A DNA stretch of 40,451 bases from Pirellulaceae bacterium (GTDB lineage: Bacteria > Planctomycetota > Planctomycetia > Pirellulales > Pirellulaceae). A program made the position numbers and the translations under genes. Positions 31,738 through 39,322 of the stretch are shown here, one piece after another; position 1 is the first letter of the stretch, and every line of letters begins with the position of its first letter. Under the pieces are notes generated by a model. It worked only from the letters and a program-made list of their open reading frames with translations. It ran no database searches and was not told where the DNA came from. The DNA is taken from positions 1-40,451 of the forward strand of contig JAGFJK010000354.1 in the NCBI GenBank assembly GCA_024102795.1, read 5' to 3'.

Positions 31738-33069
31738 TTAACGCGTGAAGCCCAACATGTCGAAGATCCCGTCCATGATCGACGTGGTCGCCGCGTACTC
31801 GCCTTCCCAGCTCCACATATTGCGAATCAGGTCCATCATCAACATCCCAGTCAGCGACATCAGCATGACGATGACCAGCAAGCTGAGTACATTCCAGATC
31901 GAATACGGGGCTTCGGGCAATTCGGCTGGCATCATCGTCACCGGCGCGGGCCCGGTCGCCGGCATGGCACCGCCGACGGGTCCCAGCGGCAGGACGCCTC
32001 CCATGCCGCCGGCGGGTTGGGCACCCATCGCGGCGGGAGCTCCCACACCCAGCAGTCCTTGATCGCCGGGCTGCAGCAACGTGGCCGCTTCCTGGTCGAA
32101 GGCTTCCGAGTCCTCCAGCGCGATCACTTGCGAGCCGCTGTCGGAGTCGTCGGCGTCGATCCCCAGGTCGTCCGACGGCGCCAGCAGGAACTCCTCGTCC
32201 TGCTTCAACTGCGTCGCCTCGTCCGCGCCGGCCATGTCTTCCAGCGAAATAAAGTCCTCGTCCTCGGGCAGCTCCAGCGACGATCCCAAGCCGGAACCGG
32301 CCAGTTCCAGCGGTTCGTCTTCCAGCGACAAGCCGCTGTCGGAGGGCGACGCCAGGTTGATCCCGCTGCCCTCGGCATCCAGCGTCACATCGCTGCCGGT
32401 CCCGCTGGCTCCCAGCACCAGGTCGTCGTCGTCTTCGTCCAGCGCCAGGTTGACGTCGCTGCCCAGATCCAGCGCGTCGGATTCCAGCGCCAGCTCTTCG
32501 CCCAGGTCGCCGGTTCCGCTGCCGCTGGCCAGTTTCAGCTCCGAATCGGCTCCCGACAGCACGTCGGAACCACCCGACGCCAGCCGGACGTCGCTCCCTT
32601 CGTCGGCGACCAGCGAAACGTCGCTGCCGCCCAACCCGAAATCGTCCGCACCCTCGGGCGTCAATCTCAAGTCGCTATCCTCGCCGGCCAGGTTCAGGTC
32701 GGCCGGACTGCCAGCGCCAATGATCGTGCTGGAAGTGGAATCCTCCGGGCTGCCCACTTCGCGATCGCTGACCAGAATCGACGACCCTTCCTCGGCCGAA
32801 TCGTCGAGCGACAGCGCGTCGTCGCCGTCGTCCTTCAGCAGGTTGTCGAAATCGTCGTCGAACGACAGCGGCGCATCGGCGGCGGCGCCCGCCCCCAGGG
32901 AAACGCCCCGTTCGCCGGCCACCCGCTCGATTTCCTCCGCCTTGAACTTCCAACTGGCTCCGTCCCGGTAACCGAAGATCTCGCGCCGCGAGAGCATTTC
33001 GGTCAGTTCCTCCGAGGTTACGCCGAGCATCTTCGCGGCGTCGTCCAAAACAATAAACTTGCCAGCCAT
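31738..33069 (-). CDS. Helix-turn-helix (excisionase-type) protein with acidic repeats and C-terminal membrane helix
   Basis: A 443-residue protein with an odd design. Residues 1-52 (KFIVLDDAAKMLGVTSEELT, EMLSRREIFGYRDGASWKFK) fit a MerR/excisionase-like HTH_17 fold. From about 60 to 330 follows a Ser/Asp/Gly/Leu-rich acidic segment with short recurring units (LADEGSDVRLASGGSDVLSG, ADSELKLASGSGTGDLGEEL). Then comes a Gly/Pro/Met-rich part, a strong transmembrane helix (IWNVLSLLVIVMLMSLTGML then MMDLI) and a short tail. The repeats resemble SxDL-type low complexity, hence disordered. A DNA-binding head tethered to the membrane is the simple reading, with the helix-turn-helix possibly used for protein contact instead. 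Start: ATG 33069 with GGAG upstream. The neighbouring genes on the same strand encode envelope proteins. Confidence 0.75.
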   Translation of the reverse strand: MAGKFIVLDDAAKMLGVTSEELTEMLSRREIFGYRDGASWKFKAEEIERVAGERGVSLGAGAAADAPLSFDDDFDNLLKDDGDDALSLDDSAEEGSSILVSDREVGSPEDSTSSTIIGAGSPADLNLAGEDSDLRLTPEGADDFGLGGSDVSLVADEGSDVRLASGGSDVLSGADSELKLASGSGTGDLGEELALESDALDLGSDVNLALDEDDDDLVLGASGTGSDVTLDAEGSGINLASPSDSGLSLEDEPLELAGSGLGSSLELPEDEDFISLEDMAGADEATQLKQDEEFLLAPSDDLGIDADDSDSGSQVIALEDSEAFDQEAATLLQPGDQGLLGVGAPAAMGAQPAGGMGGVLPLGPVGGAMPATGPAPVTMMPAELPEAPYSIWNVLSLLVIVMLMSLTGMLMMDLIRNMWSWEGEYAATTSIMDGIFDMLGFTR

Positions 33070-33145
33070 CGGAAACTCCAGTTGGCGACGCGGGCCGGAC
33101 AAACCGGCGGAGCGGATCGTGCACTCGGCCCGGCCAACCGCGGGT

Positions 33146-33490
33146 CTAAGGTCGCTGCCGGAGCAGCGACTGAATGTCGCGCGGCGTCGGGCTCAAACCG
33201 TTGAACTCTTCCATCTGCAAGTCCCAGTATACGTTGCGGACGCTCTTCAAGCTAACTTTTCCGCTGGCCCGATCCACATGATAGACACTTAGCACACGGG
33301 TGTGCGTGTCGATCAAGGTCAGCATCTCGGCCCCTTCGGGCCCGTCGCACCGCAGAGCGATCATCGAACTCGCCGCGGGCGGATAACCCGCCGGCGCTTG
33401 CCCGTAGGCCGGGGCCAGAACCACGGCCGCCACATATCCCGCCACGAAAAGACTCGCCACTAGCAGCGATCCCCAGACCGTTGTTCGCAT
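33146..33490 (-). CDS. Small exported hypothetical protein
   Basis: A 114-residue protein. An N-terminal signal or anchor (MRTTVWGSLLVASLFVAGYV then AAVVLAPAYGQA) is followed by a small beta-rich domain: SSMIALRCDGPEGAEMLTLI, DTHTRVLSVYHVDRASGKVS, LKSVRNVYWDLQMEEFNGLS. This alternation of strands suggests a compact sandwich, but I recognise no family. It is the first gene of the minus-strand group 33490-31273 and is 76 bp from the helix-turn-helix gene, so the two may share a transcript. AGGTGA sits before the ATG. Confidence 0.7.
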   Translation of the reverse strand: MRTTVWGSLLVASLFVAGYVAAVVLAPAYGQAPAGYPPAASSMIALRCDGPEGAEMLTLIDTHTRVLSVYHVDRASGKVSLKSVRNVYWDLQMEEFNGLSPTPRDIQSLLRQRP

Positions 33491-33916
33491 GGTTCACCTA
33501 ACCCCTTGAGAACCACGGAAATCGGAGCGCTTCTGCCACTATTCTAAGAGCGCCAATTTCCGATTCAAGTTGCTTGCCCCTGCGGGAGCGTTCCCGCAGT
33601 TCCCTCCGATCAATCCACGCACCGCTCAAGTCCTGCCATCGGCAGAACCCGATTGTCCGCTCGCCGGCCGGCACTTGTCCCGACTGCACCGCCCGACCCG
33701 GCCCCGGCGAAACAGGCGCGAAGTCCAAGCGGGGCGGGAGTTTAGCGATCCGCCCTCCAGGGGGCAAGGGCAGCTTGACCCATCCGGAGCCGCAGGGTCC
33801 ACGGGTGGCGGCACCCGCCTGGCCGCTCGCGATACCCCTCGTCACGGCCGGCGGGTCGGCCTACACTTGCCAGTTGGACGCCACCGGCCCGTCTTGAGAA
33901 TCCCGCTCGTGACGTT
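33491..33916. other. Intergenic stretch without a supported gene
   Basis: No frame here has a plausible ribosome site and protein-like composition. Frames on both strands are short, Arg/Pro-rich and overlap each other. The region separates the divergent hypothetical gene at 33490 and queC at 33917, so it should hold both promoters; none was identified with confidence. Confidence 0.5.
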
Positions 33917-34603
33917 ATGGCTTCAAGCTCAACATCAACCATCGCCGTGCTGGCCAGCGGCGGGCTGGACAGCTCGGTTCTGGTCGCACACCTGCTGCGG
34001 CGGGAGAAGACGGTTCAACCGCTCTACGTCCGTTCGAACCTGGCCTGGCAGGACCCCGAAGAACGCGGTTTGCGGCGGTTTCTGGCGGCCATTCAGGCAC
34101 CGCTGCTGCTGCCCCTGGTGACGTTGGAGCTGCCCCTGGCCGACCTGTACGAGGATCATTGGAGCATTCACGGACGCGACGCGCCGGCCGCCGATTCGCC
34201 CGACGAAGCGATGTTTCTGCCGGGCCGCAACGCCTTGCTGCTGATCAAGCCGGCGATCTGGTGCCAATTGAAGGGTATTGGCCAGCTCGCGCTCGCGCCC
34301 CTGGGGACCAGCCCGTTTGCGGACGCCAGGCCCGATTTTTTCGCGTTGCTGCAATCCGTGGTCAACCACTCCGGCAACCAGCGACTGCGAATCCTGTCAC
34401 CCTTTCGATCCAAAAGCAAAGCCCGTGTCATGCAGCTCGGACGTCACTGCCCGCTGGAATTGACTTTTTCCTGTGTTTCCCCGATCCGCGGCCTGCACTG
34501 TGGAACTTGCAACAAGTGCGCCGAGCGGCGGAGCGCGTTTCGCGACGTGGGCCGCGTGGATTTGACACCCTACGCCCTGACCAGGGAATCGGCCGCGTCC
34601 TGA
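33917..34603 (+). CDS. queC: QueC-like 7-cyano-7-deazaguanine synthase
   Basis: Converts 7-carboxy-7-deazaguanine to preQ0 with ATP and ammonia, a step toward queuosine in tRNA or 7-deazaguanine in DNA. The 228-residue protein carries the PP-loop SGGLDSS (14-20), the conserved LPGRN (101-105) and a zinc site of four cysteines (C186, C195, C198, C201; CVSPIRGLHCGTCNKC). Length fits the family. The ATG at 33917 has no strong ribosome site. It lies 106 bp before a QueD-like gene, so both probably work in the same pathway; queE and queF are not in the window. The divergence of some residues between the PP-loop and zinc site leaves room for a paralogous 7-deazapurine synthase used in DNA modification, but nothing else here supports that. 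Confidence 0.85.
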   Translation: MASSSTSTIAVLASGGLDSSVLVAHLLRREKTVQPLYVRSNLAWQDPEERGLRRFLAAIQAPLLLPLVTLELPLADLYEDHWSIHGRDAPAADSPDEAMFLPGRNALLLIKPAIWCQLKGIGQLALAPLGTSPFADARPDFFALLQSVVNHSGNQRLRILSPFRSKSKARVMQLGRHCPLELTFSCVSPIRGLHCGTCNKCAERRSAFRDVGRVDLTPYALTRESAAS

Positions 34604-34709
34604 CCCCGGTGGTGACCACCATGCAGGACGGGGCTGAGACCCGCCTTGCCCCCCGGTGATGGCCTTCGGCCTGGCAATTCCCAAACCTTTAGCAACCGGA
34701 AACCGCCCC

Positions 34710-35111
34710 ATGTTCCGAGTGACCCGACAGATCGACTTCTGCTACGGCCATCGATTGCTGAATTATGATGGCAAGTGCCGCTTCCTGCACGGGCATAACG
34801 GCCGAGCGGTGATCGCGATTGAATCGTCCGAGCTGGATGCGCGCGGCATGGTGCTCGACTTTTCCGATATCAAGCGGGTGGTCAGCCGCTGGATCGACGA
34901 CCAACTGGACCACCGCATGATTCTGCATCGGGACGATCCGGTGGTGCCGATGCTGCAAGAATTGGGCGAGCCGCTGTACTTGCTGGACACGAATCCAACG
35001 GCCGAGACGATCGCCCGGTTGATCTACGAATTCACCGCCAGCCAGGGATTTCCCATCGCCGAAGTCAAGCTCTGGGAAACGCCGCAGTGCTTCGCCACCT
35101 ACCGCGCGTAG
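34710..35111 (+). CDS. queD: QueD-like 6-carboxytetrahydropterin synthase
   Basis: Makes 6-carboxy-5,6,7,8-tetrahydropterin from dihydroneopterin triphosphate, the step after GTP cyclohydrolase in 7-deazaguanine synthesis. The 133-residue protein has the three zinc histidines (YGHRLL, His14; LHGHN, His27 and His29), the conserved cysteine Cys23 four residues before the HGH pair, LDFSDIK (49-55) and QLDHRMI with the catalytic His, and a C-terminal WETP glutamate. Start: ATG 34710; the open frame extends 18 codons upstream but the extension is unlike the family. The ribosome site is weak. It forms a pair with queC. Eukaryote-like PTPS activity is an alternative in this superfamily, though the Cys and size are those of QueD. 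Confidence 0.85.
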   Translation: MFRVTRQIDFCYGHRLLNYDGKCRFLHGHNGRAVIAIESSELDARGMVLDFSDIKRVVSRWIDDQLDHRMILHRDDPVVPMLQELGEPLYLLDTNPTAETIARLIYEFTASQGFPIAEVKLWETPQCFATYRA

Positions 35112-35112
35112 C

Positions 35113-35171
35113 GAAAAGGTGTCCGGTACCTTTGCGAAATGTCCGGGTGCGCCCTGACGGGTCGCACCCGG
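35113..35171 (+). repeat. Two hairpins just after queD
   Basis: AAAAGGTGTCCGGTACCTTT (35113-35132 approximately) folds on AAAGGT/ACCTTT. Then GTCCGGGTGCG (35139-35149) pairs perfectly with CGCACCCGGAC (35161-35171), an 11-bp stem with an 11-nt loop. No run of T follows, so a simple rho-independent terminator is not supported. They may act in transcription end or be a repeat element. The remainder to 35500 shows no gene. Confidence 0.5.
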
Positions 35172-35500
35172 ACGCTCATCCCCCCTGGGAAATCCGTCGC
35201 ACCCAAGACCCCTCGCTGGAGCGGTCTGGTGGTATCTGTCAGTTGGACGCACAAGATATCGGATGCCGGTTGCGGGAAACTTTCGCAAACTTTGACGGCT
35301 CCCGCCGGTCCCCAGTCCGCCAGTCCCCGGCCAGTCCCCGATCCGCCGGATTGACCTTTCCCGGCTTGCCCGGTTCGCATATCGTCCCGATTCGGCCGAT
35401 AAATGTTCATTAAGATGTAGCGATTGCGCCGATTTTGAGGGCAGCCAGGCCGATCGTGGCGGTGCCCCGGCAGGTCACTCGTAGAACAAGGAAGTCCGCG

Positions 35501-36835
35501 GTGACTCGAAGTCCACAACGCAACACGCTGATGGCGATCGTTGGCAATCTGGGCTGGCCCTTGCTGCTGGGTCTGGGGGCCAGCGGCGTGTTTTACACGT
35601 TGCTGTTTCAAGGTCCGCTGAACACGCCGTTCGCGCACCGCTATTTCGCCTCGCATCCGGTAGCGTACGCCGAGGTGGCGATGTTCAGCGTGGGCCTGGC
35701 GGCTCTGATCCTGAAGCTGGCCAACGTGCTGGGGCAGCAGCAGTGGCTGGAGCGGCTGCGGCTGGGGGACGATCGCCGGCGGACGATCCCCGTCGAACAC
35801 TGCAGCGACCATCTGGACCGGCTGGCCGCATTGCCCGCCGCGGCCCGCAATTCGTACCTGGGCCGCCGGCTGCACGACGCGCTGGAGTTTGTCGAGCGGA
35901 AAGGTTCGGCCGAGGGGCTGGAGGATGAACTCAAGTACCTGGCCGACCTCGACGCCGCTCGCCAGCAGGACAGCTATGCGCTGGTGCGGATCATCAGTTG
36001 GGCCACGCCGATGCTTGGCTTCCTGGGCACCGTGATCGGCATCACGCAAGCGCTGGGCGACTTGAATCCGGCGGAGATGGCGTCCAGCATCGAGTCGGCG
36101 ATGAACCGCTTCACCGCCGGCCTGTACGTGGCCTTCGATACGACCACCGTGGCGTTGACGATGGCGATCGTCCTGATGTTCATCCAGTTCCTGATCGACC
36201 GCATCGAATCGCAACTGCTGGCGGCCGTGGACGACCGCGTGAGCGGCGAACTGGTGGGCCGCTTCGAACAGCTCGGCACGTCGGCCGATCCGCACGCGGC
36301 GTCGATCGAACGCACCGGCCAGGCGATGCTGCGGGCGGTCGAGCATCTGGTCGAGCGGCAAGTGGAACTTTGGCAGGCCGGCCTGGACGCGGCGCAGCAG
36401 CGCTGGAGCGGGCTGGTGGACACCGCTGGCCAGCACCAGACGCGCGTGCTGGCCGCGGCTCTGGAACAATCGCTCGACCGTCACGCCCGAGCCCTGGCCG
36501 AAGCCGAACAACAGTCGGCGCAGCAGGTCGAAGCTCGCTGGCAGCAGTGGCAGCAGTCGCTGGATTCCGGCGCCGAACTGCTCCGCGGCCAGCAAGCCGA
36601 GATGGCTCGCCAGAATGAACTGCTGGCCCAGGTCGTGCAAGTCACCGGCGACGTGATCACGCTGGAAAGGACGCTCAACGACAACCTCCACGCCCTGGCC
36701 GGCGCCAAGCATTTCGAAGAGACCGTGATGAGCCTCTCGGCGACCATCCACCTGCTCAACGCGCGCCTCGGCCACCTGCCCGGCCATGCCGCTTCGGCCC
36801 TCGACCTCAAGGCCACCAAGGAACGCGCGGCATGA
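35501..36835 (+). CDS. MotA/TolQ/ExbB-family membrane protein
   Basis: A 444-residue protein. Helices near the N-terminus (LGWPLLLGLGASGVFYTLLF and YAEVAMFSVGLAALILKLAN) are followed by a cytoplasmic loop. Then comes the family signature helix region ALVRIISWATPMLGFLGTVI then GITQALGDL, the conserved GTV-type motif of ExbB/TolQ/MotA. The next helix is TGLYVAFDTTTVALTMAIVL then MFIQFL. The C-terminal part is a long cytoplasmic coiled coil (RHARALAEAEQQSAQQVEAR). Proton-driven stator complexes pair such a protein with an ExbD/MotB-like partner, which is the next gene, overlapping by 4 bp (ATGA). The start at GTG 35501 is supported by AAGGA upstream. What it energises is unknown; planctomycetes use several such pairs. 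Confidence 0.85.
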   Translation: MTRSPQRNTLMAIVGNLGWPLLLGLGASGVFYTLLFQGPLNTPFAHRYFASHPVAYAEVAMFSVGLAALILKLANVLGQQQWLERLRLGDDRRRTIPVEHCSDHLDRLAALPAAARNSYLGRRLHDALEFVERKGSAEGLEDELKYLADLDAARQQDSYALVRIISWATPMLGFLGTVIGITQALGDLNPAEMASSIESAMNRFTAGLYVAFDTTTVALTMAIVLMFIQFLIDRIESQLLAAVDDRVSGELVGRFEQLGTSADPHAASIERTGQAMLRAVEHLVERQVELWQAGLDAAQQRWSGLVDTAGQHQTRVLAAALEQSLDRHARALAEAEQQSAQQVEARWQQWQQSLDSGAELLRGQQAEMARQNELLAQVVQVTGDVITLERTLNDNLHALAGAKHFEETVMSLSATIHLLNARLGHLPGHAASALDLKATKERAA

Positions 36836-38265
36836 GACGGCCACGGTTCCGTAAGCCGGCCACCGAGGTCTCGCTGTTCCCGTTTCTCGCCGTGCTCATC
36901 TGCACGATGGGCGGCCTGATCGTGCTGCTGGTGATGGTGGTTCAGCAGGCCCGCGTGGATGCCCGGACCATCGCCGACAGCGAGCGCCGGCTGCGGGAAG
37001 ACGACTCCAGCCTGCGCGAGCTGCAACTGCGGCGCGAGGAATACGAGTGGCGGCAGCAAGTGCTGGCGGAACAACGAGGCAAACAGACCGAGGAGATCGG
37101 CGATCGGCGGCTGGAGCTGGGGCACCTGGAGGAGCACCTCCGCGAATTGCAGGCCCGCTGGAAGCAACTGGTCGGGCAAGCCGACAGCCTCCGCTCGCCG
37201 CTGGCCAGCGACGAGACCGCCGAGCGGCAGCGGGCCCGCGAGCGGGAACTGGAGCAACTGCGGCTGGCGATCGACAAGGCCCGGCAGGAGCTGGATCAGG
37301 CTCGCCGCCGTCTGGCCGACGAACCGAAGTCGTACACGATCATCCCCTACCAGGGTCCGAACGGTACGCGTCGCCGGCCGATCTATCTGGAATGCACGGC
37401 GCAAGGCGTGCTGGTCCAGCCGGCCGGCATTCTGTTGCCGCTGTCCGATTTTCAAGGACCGCTGGGACCCGGCAACCCGTTGGACGCCGTGCTCCGGGCG
37501 ATTCGGGAACATTGGCGGCAGGGTCCCGAAGCGGGTAGCGAACCCTACCCGTTGCTGCTGGTCCGGCCGGACGGAGTGGAAGCCTACGCCGGAGCCCGCT
37601 CGGCGCTAAAAGCCTGGGATGACGAATTCGGCTACGAACTGGTCGAGGCCCAGTTGCGGCTGAAGTATCCGGAGGAGGATCGGGCGCTGGCGCCGCTGTT
37701 GCAGGAGACCATCGTCGCCGCTCGCCGCCGGCAAAACCTGCTGGCCGCCGCCATGCCCAGCCGTTTTGAGGGCGGCGGCGCCTCCGCGGGACTCGTCGCC
37801 AGCAGCAGCGGAGGCTTTACGCGGCTGAGTGGCACCGGCTCGGGCTCGCGCGGCAGCGGCAGCGGCAGTGGCCGGCCGGGACGAGGAGTGGGAGCCAGCA
37901 GTAGCAGCGGGAGCGGAATCGGGGCGAGCGGCAGCAGCGGAGCGCCCGACGGCAGTCGAGTCCCAGGAGAGAACACCGCCACCGGCCGCTGGAACGGCCA
38001 GGGGGCCGGTGACAGTGCCGCAACTGGCGACCCGGTTAGCGGCGACCCAGCCAGCCGCAATCCGGCCAGCGGCGATTCGATGCAAGGTGGCGGTTCGTCC
38101 GAAAACCGTCCCGGGGGCGCCTCCGGGCAAGGCCGCGACAATCGCTCGGCACCGGGTCAAACGGCCCAGGCATCCACCGGCCGCCAGGCGCCGGCCGGTC
38201 GCTCGGCACCCGGCGGTGACCGAAGACGTATGAAACGCTCCTGCTCGGCGCGCCGGATGAATTGA
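36832..38265 (+). CDS. ExbD/TolR-like partner protein, 3' end probably truncated
   Basis: A 477-residue frame, coupled to the TolQ-like gene. One N-terminal helix (LFPFLAVLICTMGGLIVLLV then MVVQQA) has the layout of ExbD/MotB-like proteins. A long Arg/Glu/Leu coiled coil (RREEYEWRQQVLAEQRGKQT and similar) follows, then a small globular domain (SYTIIPYQGPNGTRRRPIYL, ECTAQGVLVQPAGILLPLSD, AYAGARSALKAWDDEFGYEL). From about 305 on there is a Gly/Ser-rich tail. In related planctomycete proteins I recall the tail continuing to a conserved C-terminal block. Here the frame runs into foreign sequence at about 38210-38265 (GGDRRRMKRSCSARRMN then stop), which on the other strand is RHS-type coding DNA. 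I infer that a rearrangement removed the end. Confidence 0.75.
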   Translation: MRRPRFRKPATEVSLFPFLAVLICTMGGLIVLLVMVVQQARVDARTIADSERRLREDDSSLRELQLRREEYEWRQQVLAEQRGKQTEEIGDRRLELGHLEEHLRELQARWKQLVGQADSLRSPLASDETAERQRARERELEQLRLAIDKARQELDQARRRLADEPKSYTIIPYQGPNGTRRRPIYLECTAQGVLVQPAGILLPLSDFQGPLGPGNPLDAVLRAIREHWRQGPEAGSEPYPLLLVRPDGVEAYAGARSALKAWDDEFGYELVEAQLRLKYPEEDRALAPLLQETIVAARRRQNLLAAAMPSRFEGGGASAGLVASSSGGFTRLSGTGSGSRGSGSGSGRPGRGVGASSSSGSGIGASGSSGAPDGSRVPGENTATGRWNGQGAGDSAATGDPVSGDPASRNPASGDSMQGGGSSENRPGGASGQGRDNRSAPGQTAQASTGRQAPAGRSAPGGDRRRMKRSCSARRMN

Positions 38266-38560
38266 ACTCGGTCTCCTCGATCACCTGCTGGTAGCCGGTA
38301 TGGTTGCGGTGATCGACCAAATACTTGGTTGACGTGAGAACGGTGGAGCCGTCGGCAGGGTCGAGTTGGTCGGCTTGGATGCGAATGCCGGCGGTGTCGT
38401 AATCGTATTGCACGATCTGGTCGAGCACGCCGTTGCCGGTGGCATCGATCTCGACGCGCCGCATCCGGCCCTACACGTGGTAGGCGAAGCTGGTTTCCGA
38501 CGTCTTGGTTGTTTCGGTGTTGTCGGTGAAGGCCGCCTTTCGGTTCAATAAGGCAGCCCT
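38210..38560 (-). pseudogene. RHS-repeat protein fragment with nonsense codon
   Basis: On the minus strand, the frame reads AALLNRKAAFTDNTETTKTS, then ETSFAYHV, an in-frame TAG, then GRMRRVEIDATGNGVLDQIV and QYDYDTAGIRIQADQLDPAD, TKYLVDHRNHTGYQQVIEET and SYVFGHRR. This is the segment of a planctomycete RHS/YD-repeat protein that normally precedes the DGHGS core. The stop codon (TAG where CAG would give HVQGRM) and loss of both ends show a decayed copy. It ends where the ExbD-like gene on the plus strand is cut, so the junction marks a rearrangement. It lies directly downstream of the small membrane-protein gene, in the same direction as the intact RHS locus. Confidence 0.8.
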
Positions 38561-38565
38561 GTGGA

Positions 38566-39162
38566 TTATTGCTTAATGGGCACATGCACATCATACCATC
38601 TGATGATTCCGCCATCAGGTTTTATCCCCTCCCGCAATAGGTTGATTAACTGCGAGTCAGCGTTGTGTTCGGCCATCACATCAAGCGTCTCGACAAGTAC
38701 TAGCATGTCGTTACTCACGACCGTCCATTCGATCAACTCCTCAAGCTGTGCTCGCGACACTTCTCCAATTAGAATACCGTCTGGCATGCGAAAGAGACGG
38801 TATCGCGTAGTGCCAAGAGCATCCGATGTGCGCAACCCTTGCGGAGGGTCGTCATTCAATTCGGGGTATATGGCAGCCATTTTCGCAAGTTGCTCAGACT
38901 GACGCCGAGCTTGTCGTTTTCTTTCAACTCGTCTCGCAGCATAACCGAGAATCCACGCGCAAGCGGCGACCGCAAAGGCCGCCCGAGATTGGAACAACAT
39001 AGCAGTGCAAAGTGAAATCGCAAACACGCAAATGCATACCGAATTCAACATCGACATAATTGCTTCGCCAATGGTGCCACGATTCTTGAATGCCGTTGGA
39101 AAGAGTGCGCAGATGACACATAATGCGATTGTTATGTTAAACACCCGGGACCATTTCAGCAT
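38566..39162 (-). CDS. Small membrane protein, candidate immunity protein for the RHS toxin
   Basis: A 198-residue protein I do not recognise. Two or three hydrophobic segments lie in the first 75 residues (VFNITIALCVICALFPTAF, LNSVCICVFAISLCTAMLF, AAFAVAACAWILGYAA). A basic stretch (RRVERKRQARRQSEQ) and a soluble C-terminal domain with mixed structure follow (YRLFRMPDGILIGEVSRAQL, EELIEWTVVSNDMLVLVETL). DNA here is clearly more AT-rich than the neighbourhood, as is common for toxin-immunity cassettes. It lies directly behind the RHS gene, on the same strand, beyond a small ORF that overlaps both. Membrane immunity proteins are known for toxins that act in the envelope, so this role is plausible but unproven. 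Confidence 0.6.
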   Translation of the reverse strand: MLKWSRVFNITIALCVICALFPTAFKNRGTIGEAIMSMLNSVCICVFAISLCTAMLFQSRAAFAVAACAWILGYAARRVERKRQARRQSEQLAKMAAIYPELNDDPPQGLRTSDALGTTRYRLFRMPDGILIGEVSRAQLEELIEWTVVSNDMLVLVETLDVMAEHNADSQLINLLREGIKPDGGIIRWYDVHVPIKQ

Positions 39163-39322
39163 ATGTAGCTATTGCGAGGGCGGGACGTCGGACGAGTGGG
39201 CATCTGCGACGGTTTTCGAGGTAGCGTTCACGGCGTCCGTCGTCACTCAGCGCTGCAGCTCGAAGGCGAAGAATCGCCTCGGCGCCATCGGGATCATCCC
39301 AAAACATCTCGGTTCCATTCAC
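39137..39322 (-). CDS. Small ORF between RHS tip and membrane protein
   Basis: A 61-residue frame. Its GTG start (39322) overlaps the RHS stop by 4 bp (GTGA), and its end overlaps the next gene start by 26 bp, so all three could be read from one message. The product MNGTEMFWDDPDGAEAILRL then RAAALSDDGRRERYLENRRR has an acidic start and a basic end; it is not a known family. It may be a small immunity or accessory protein, or a chance frame. The conserved overlap is the main reason to list it. Confidence 0.35.
   Translation of the reverse strand: MNGTEMFWDDPDGAEAILRLRAAALSDDGRRERYLENRRRCPLVRRPALAIATYAEMVPGV

Noticed and set aside
33498-33845. A 115-codon minus-strand ORF between the hypothetical gene and queC
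   Set aside because: Arg/Gly/Pro-rich, no ribosome site, and overlaps other equally weak frames.
34604-34709. A preQ1 or other riboswitch between queC and queD
   Set aside because: The palindrome GGTGGTGACCACC is present, but no preQ1 aptamer pattern could be matched by eye.
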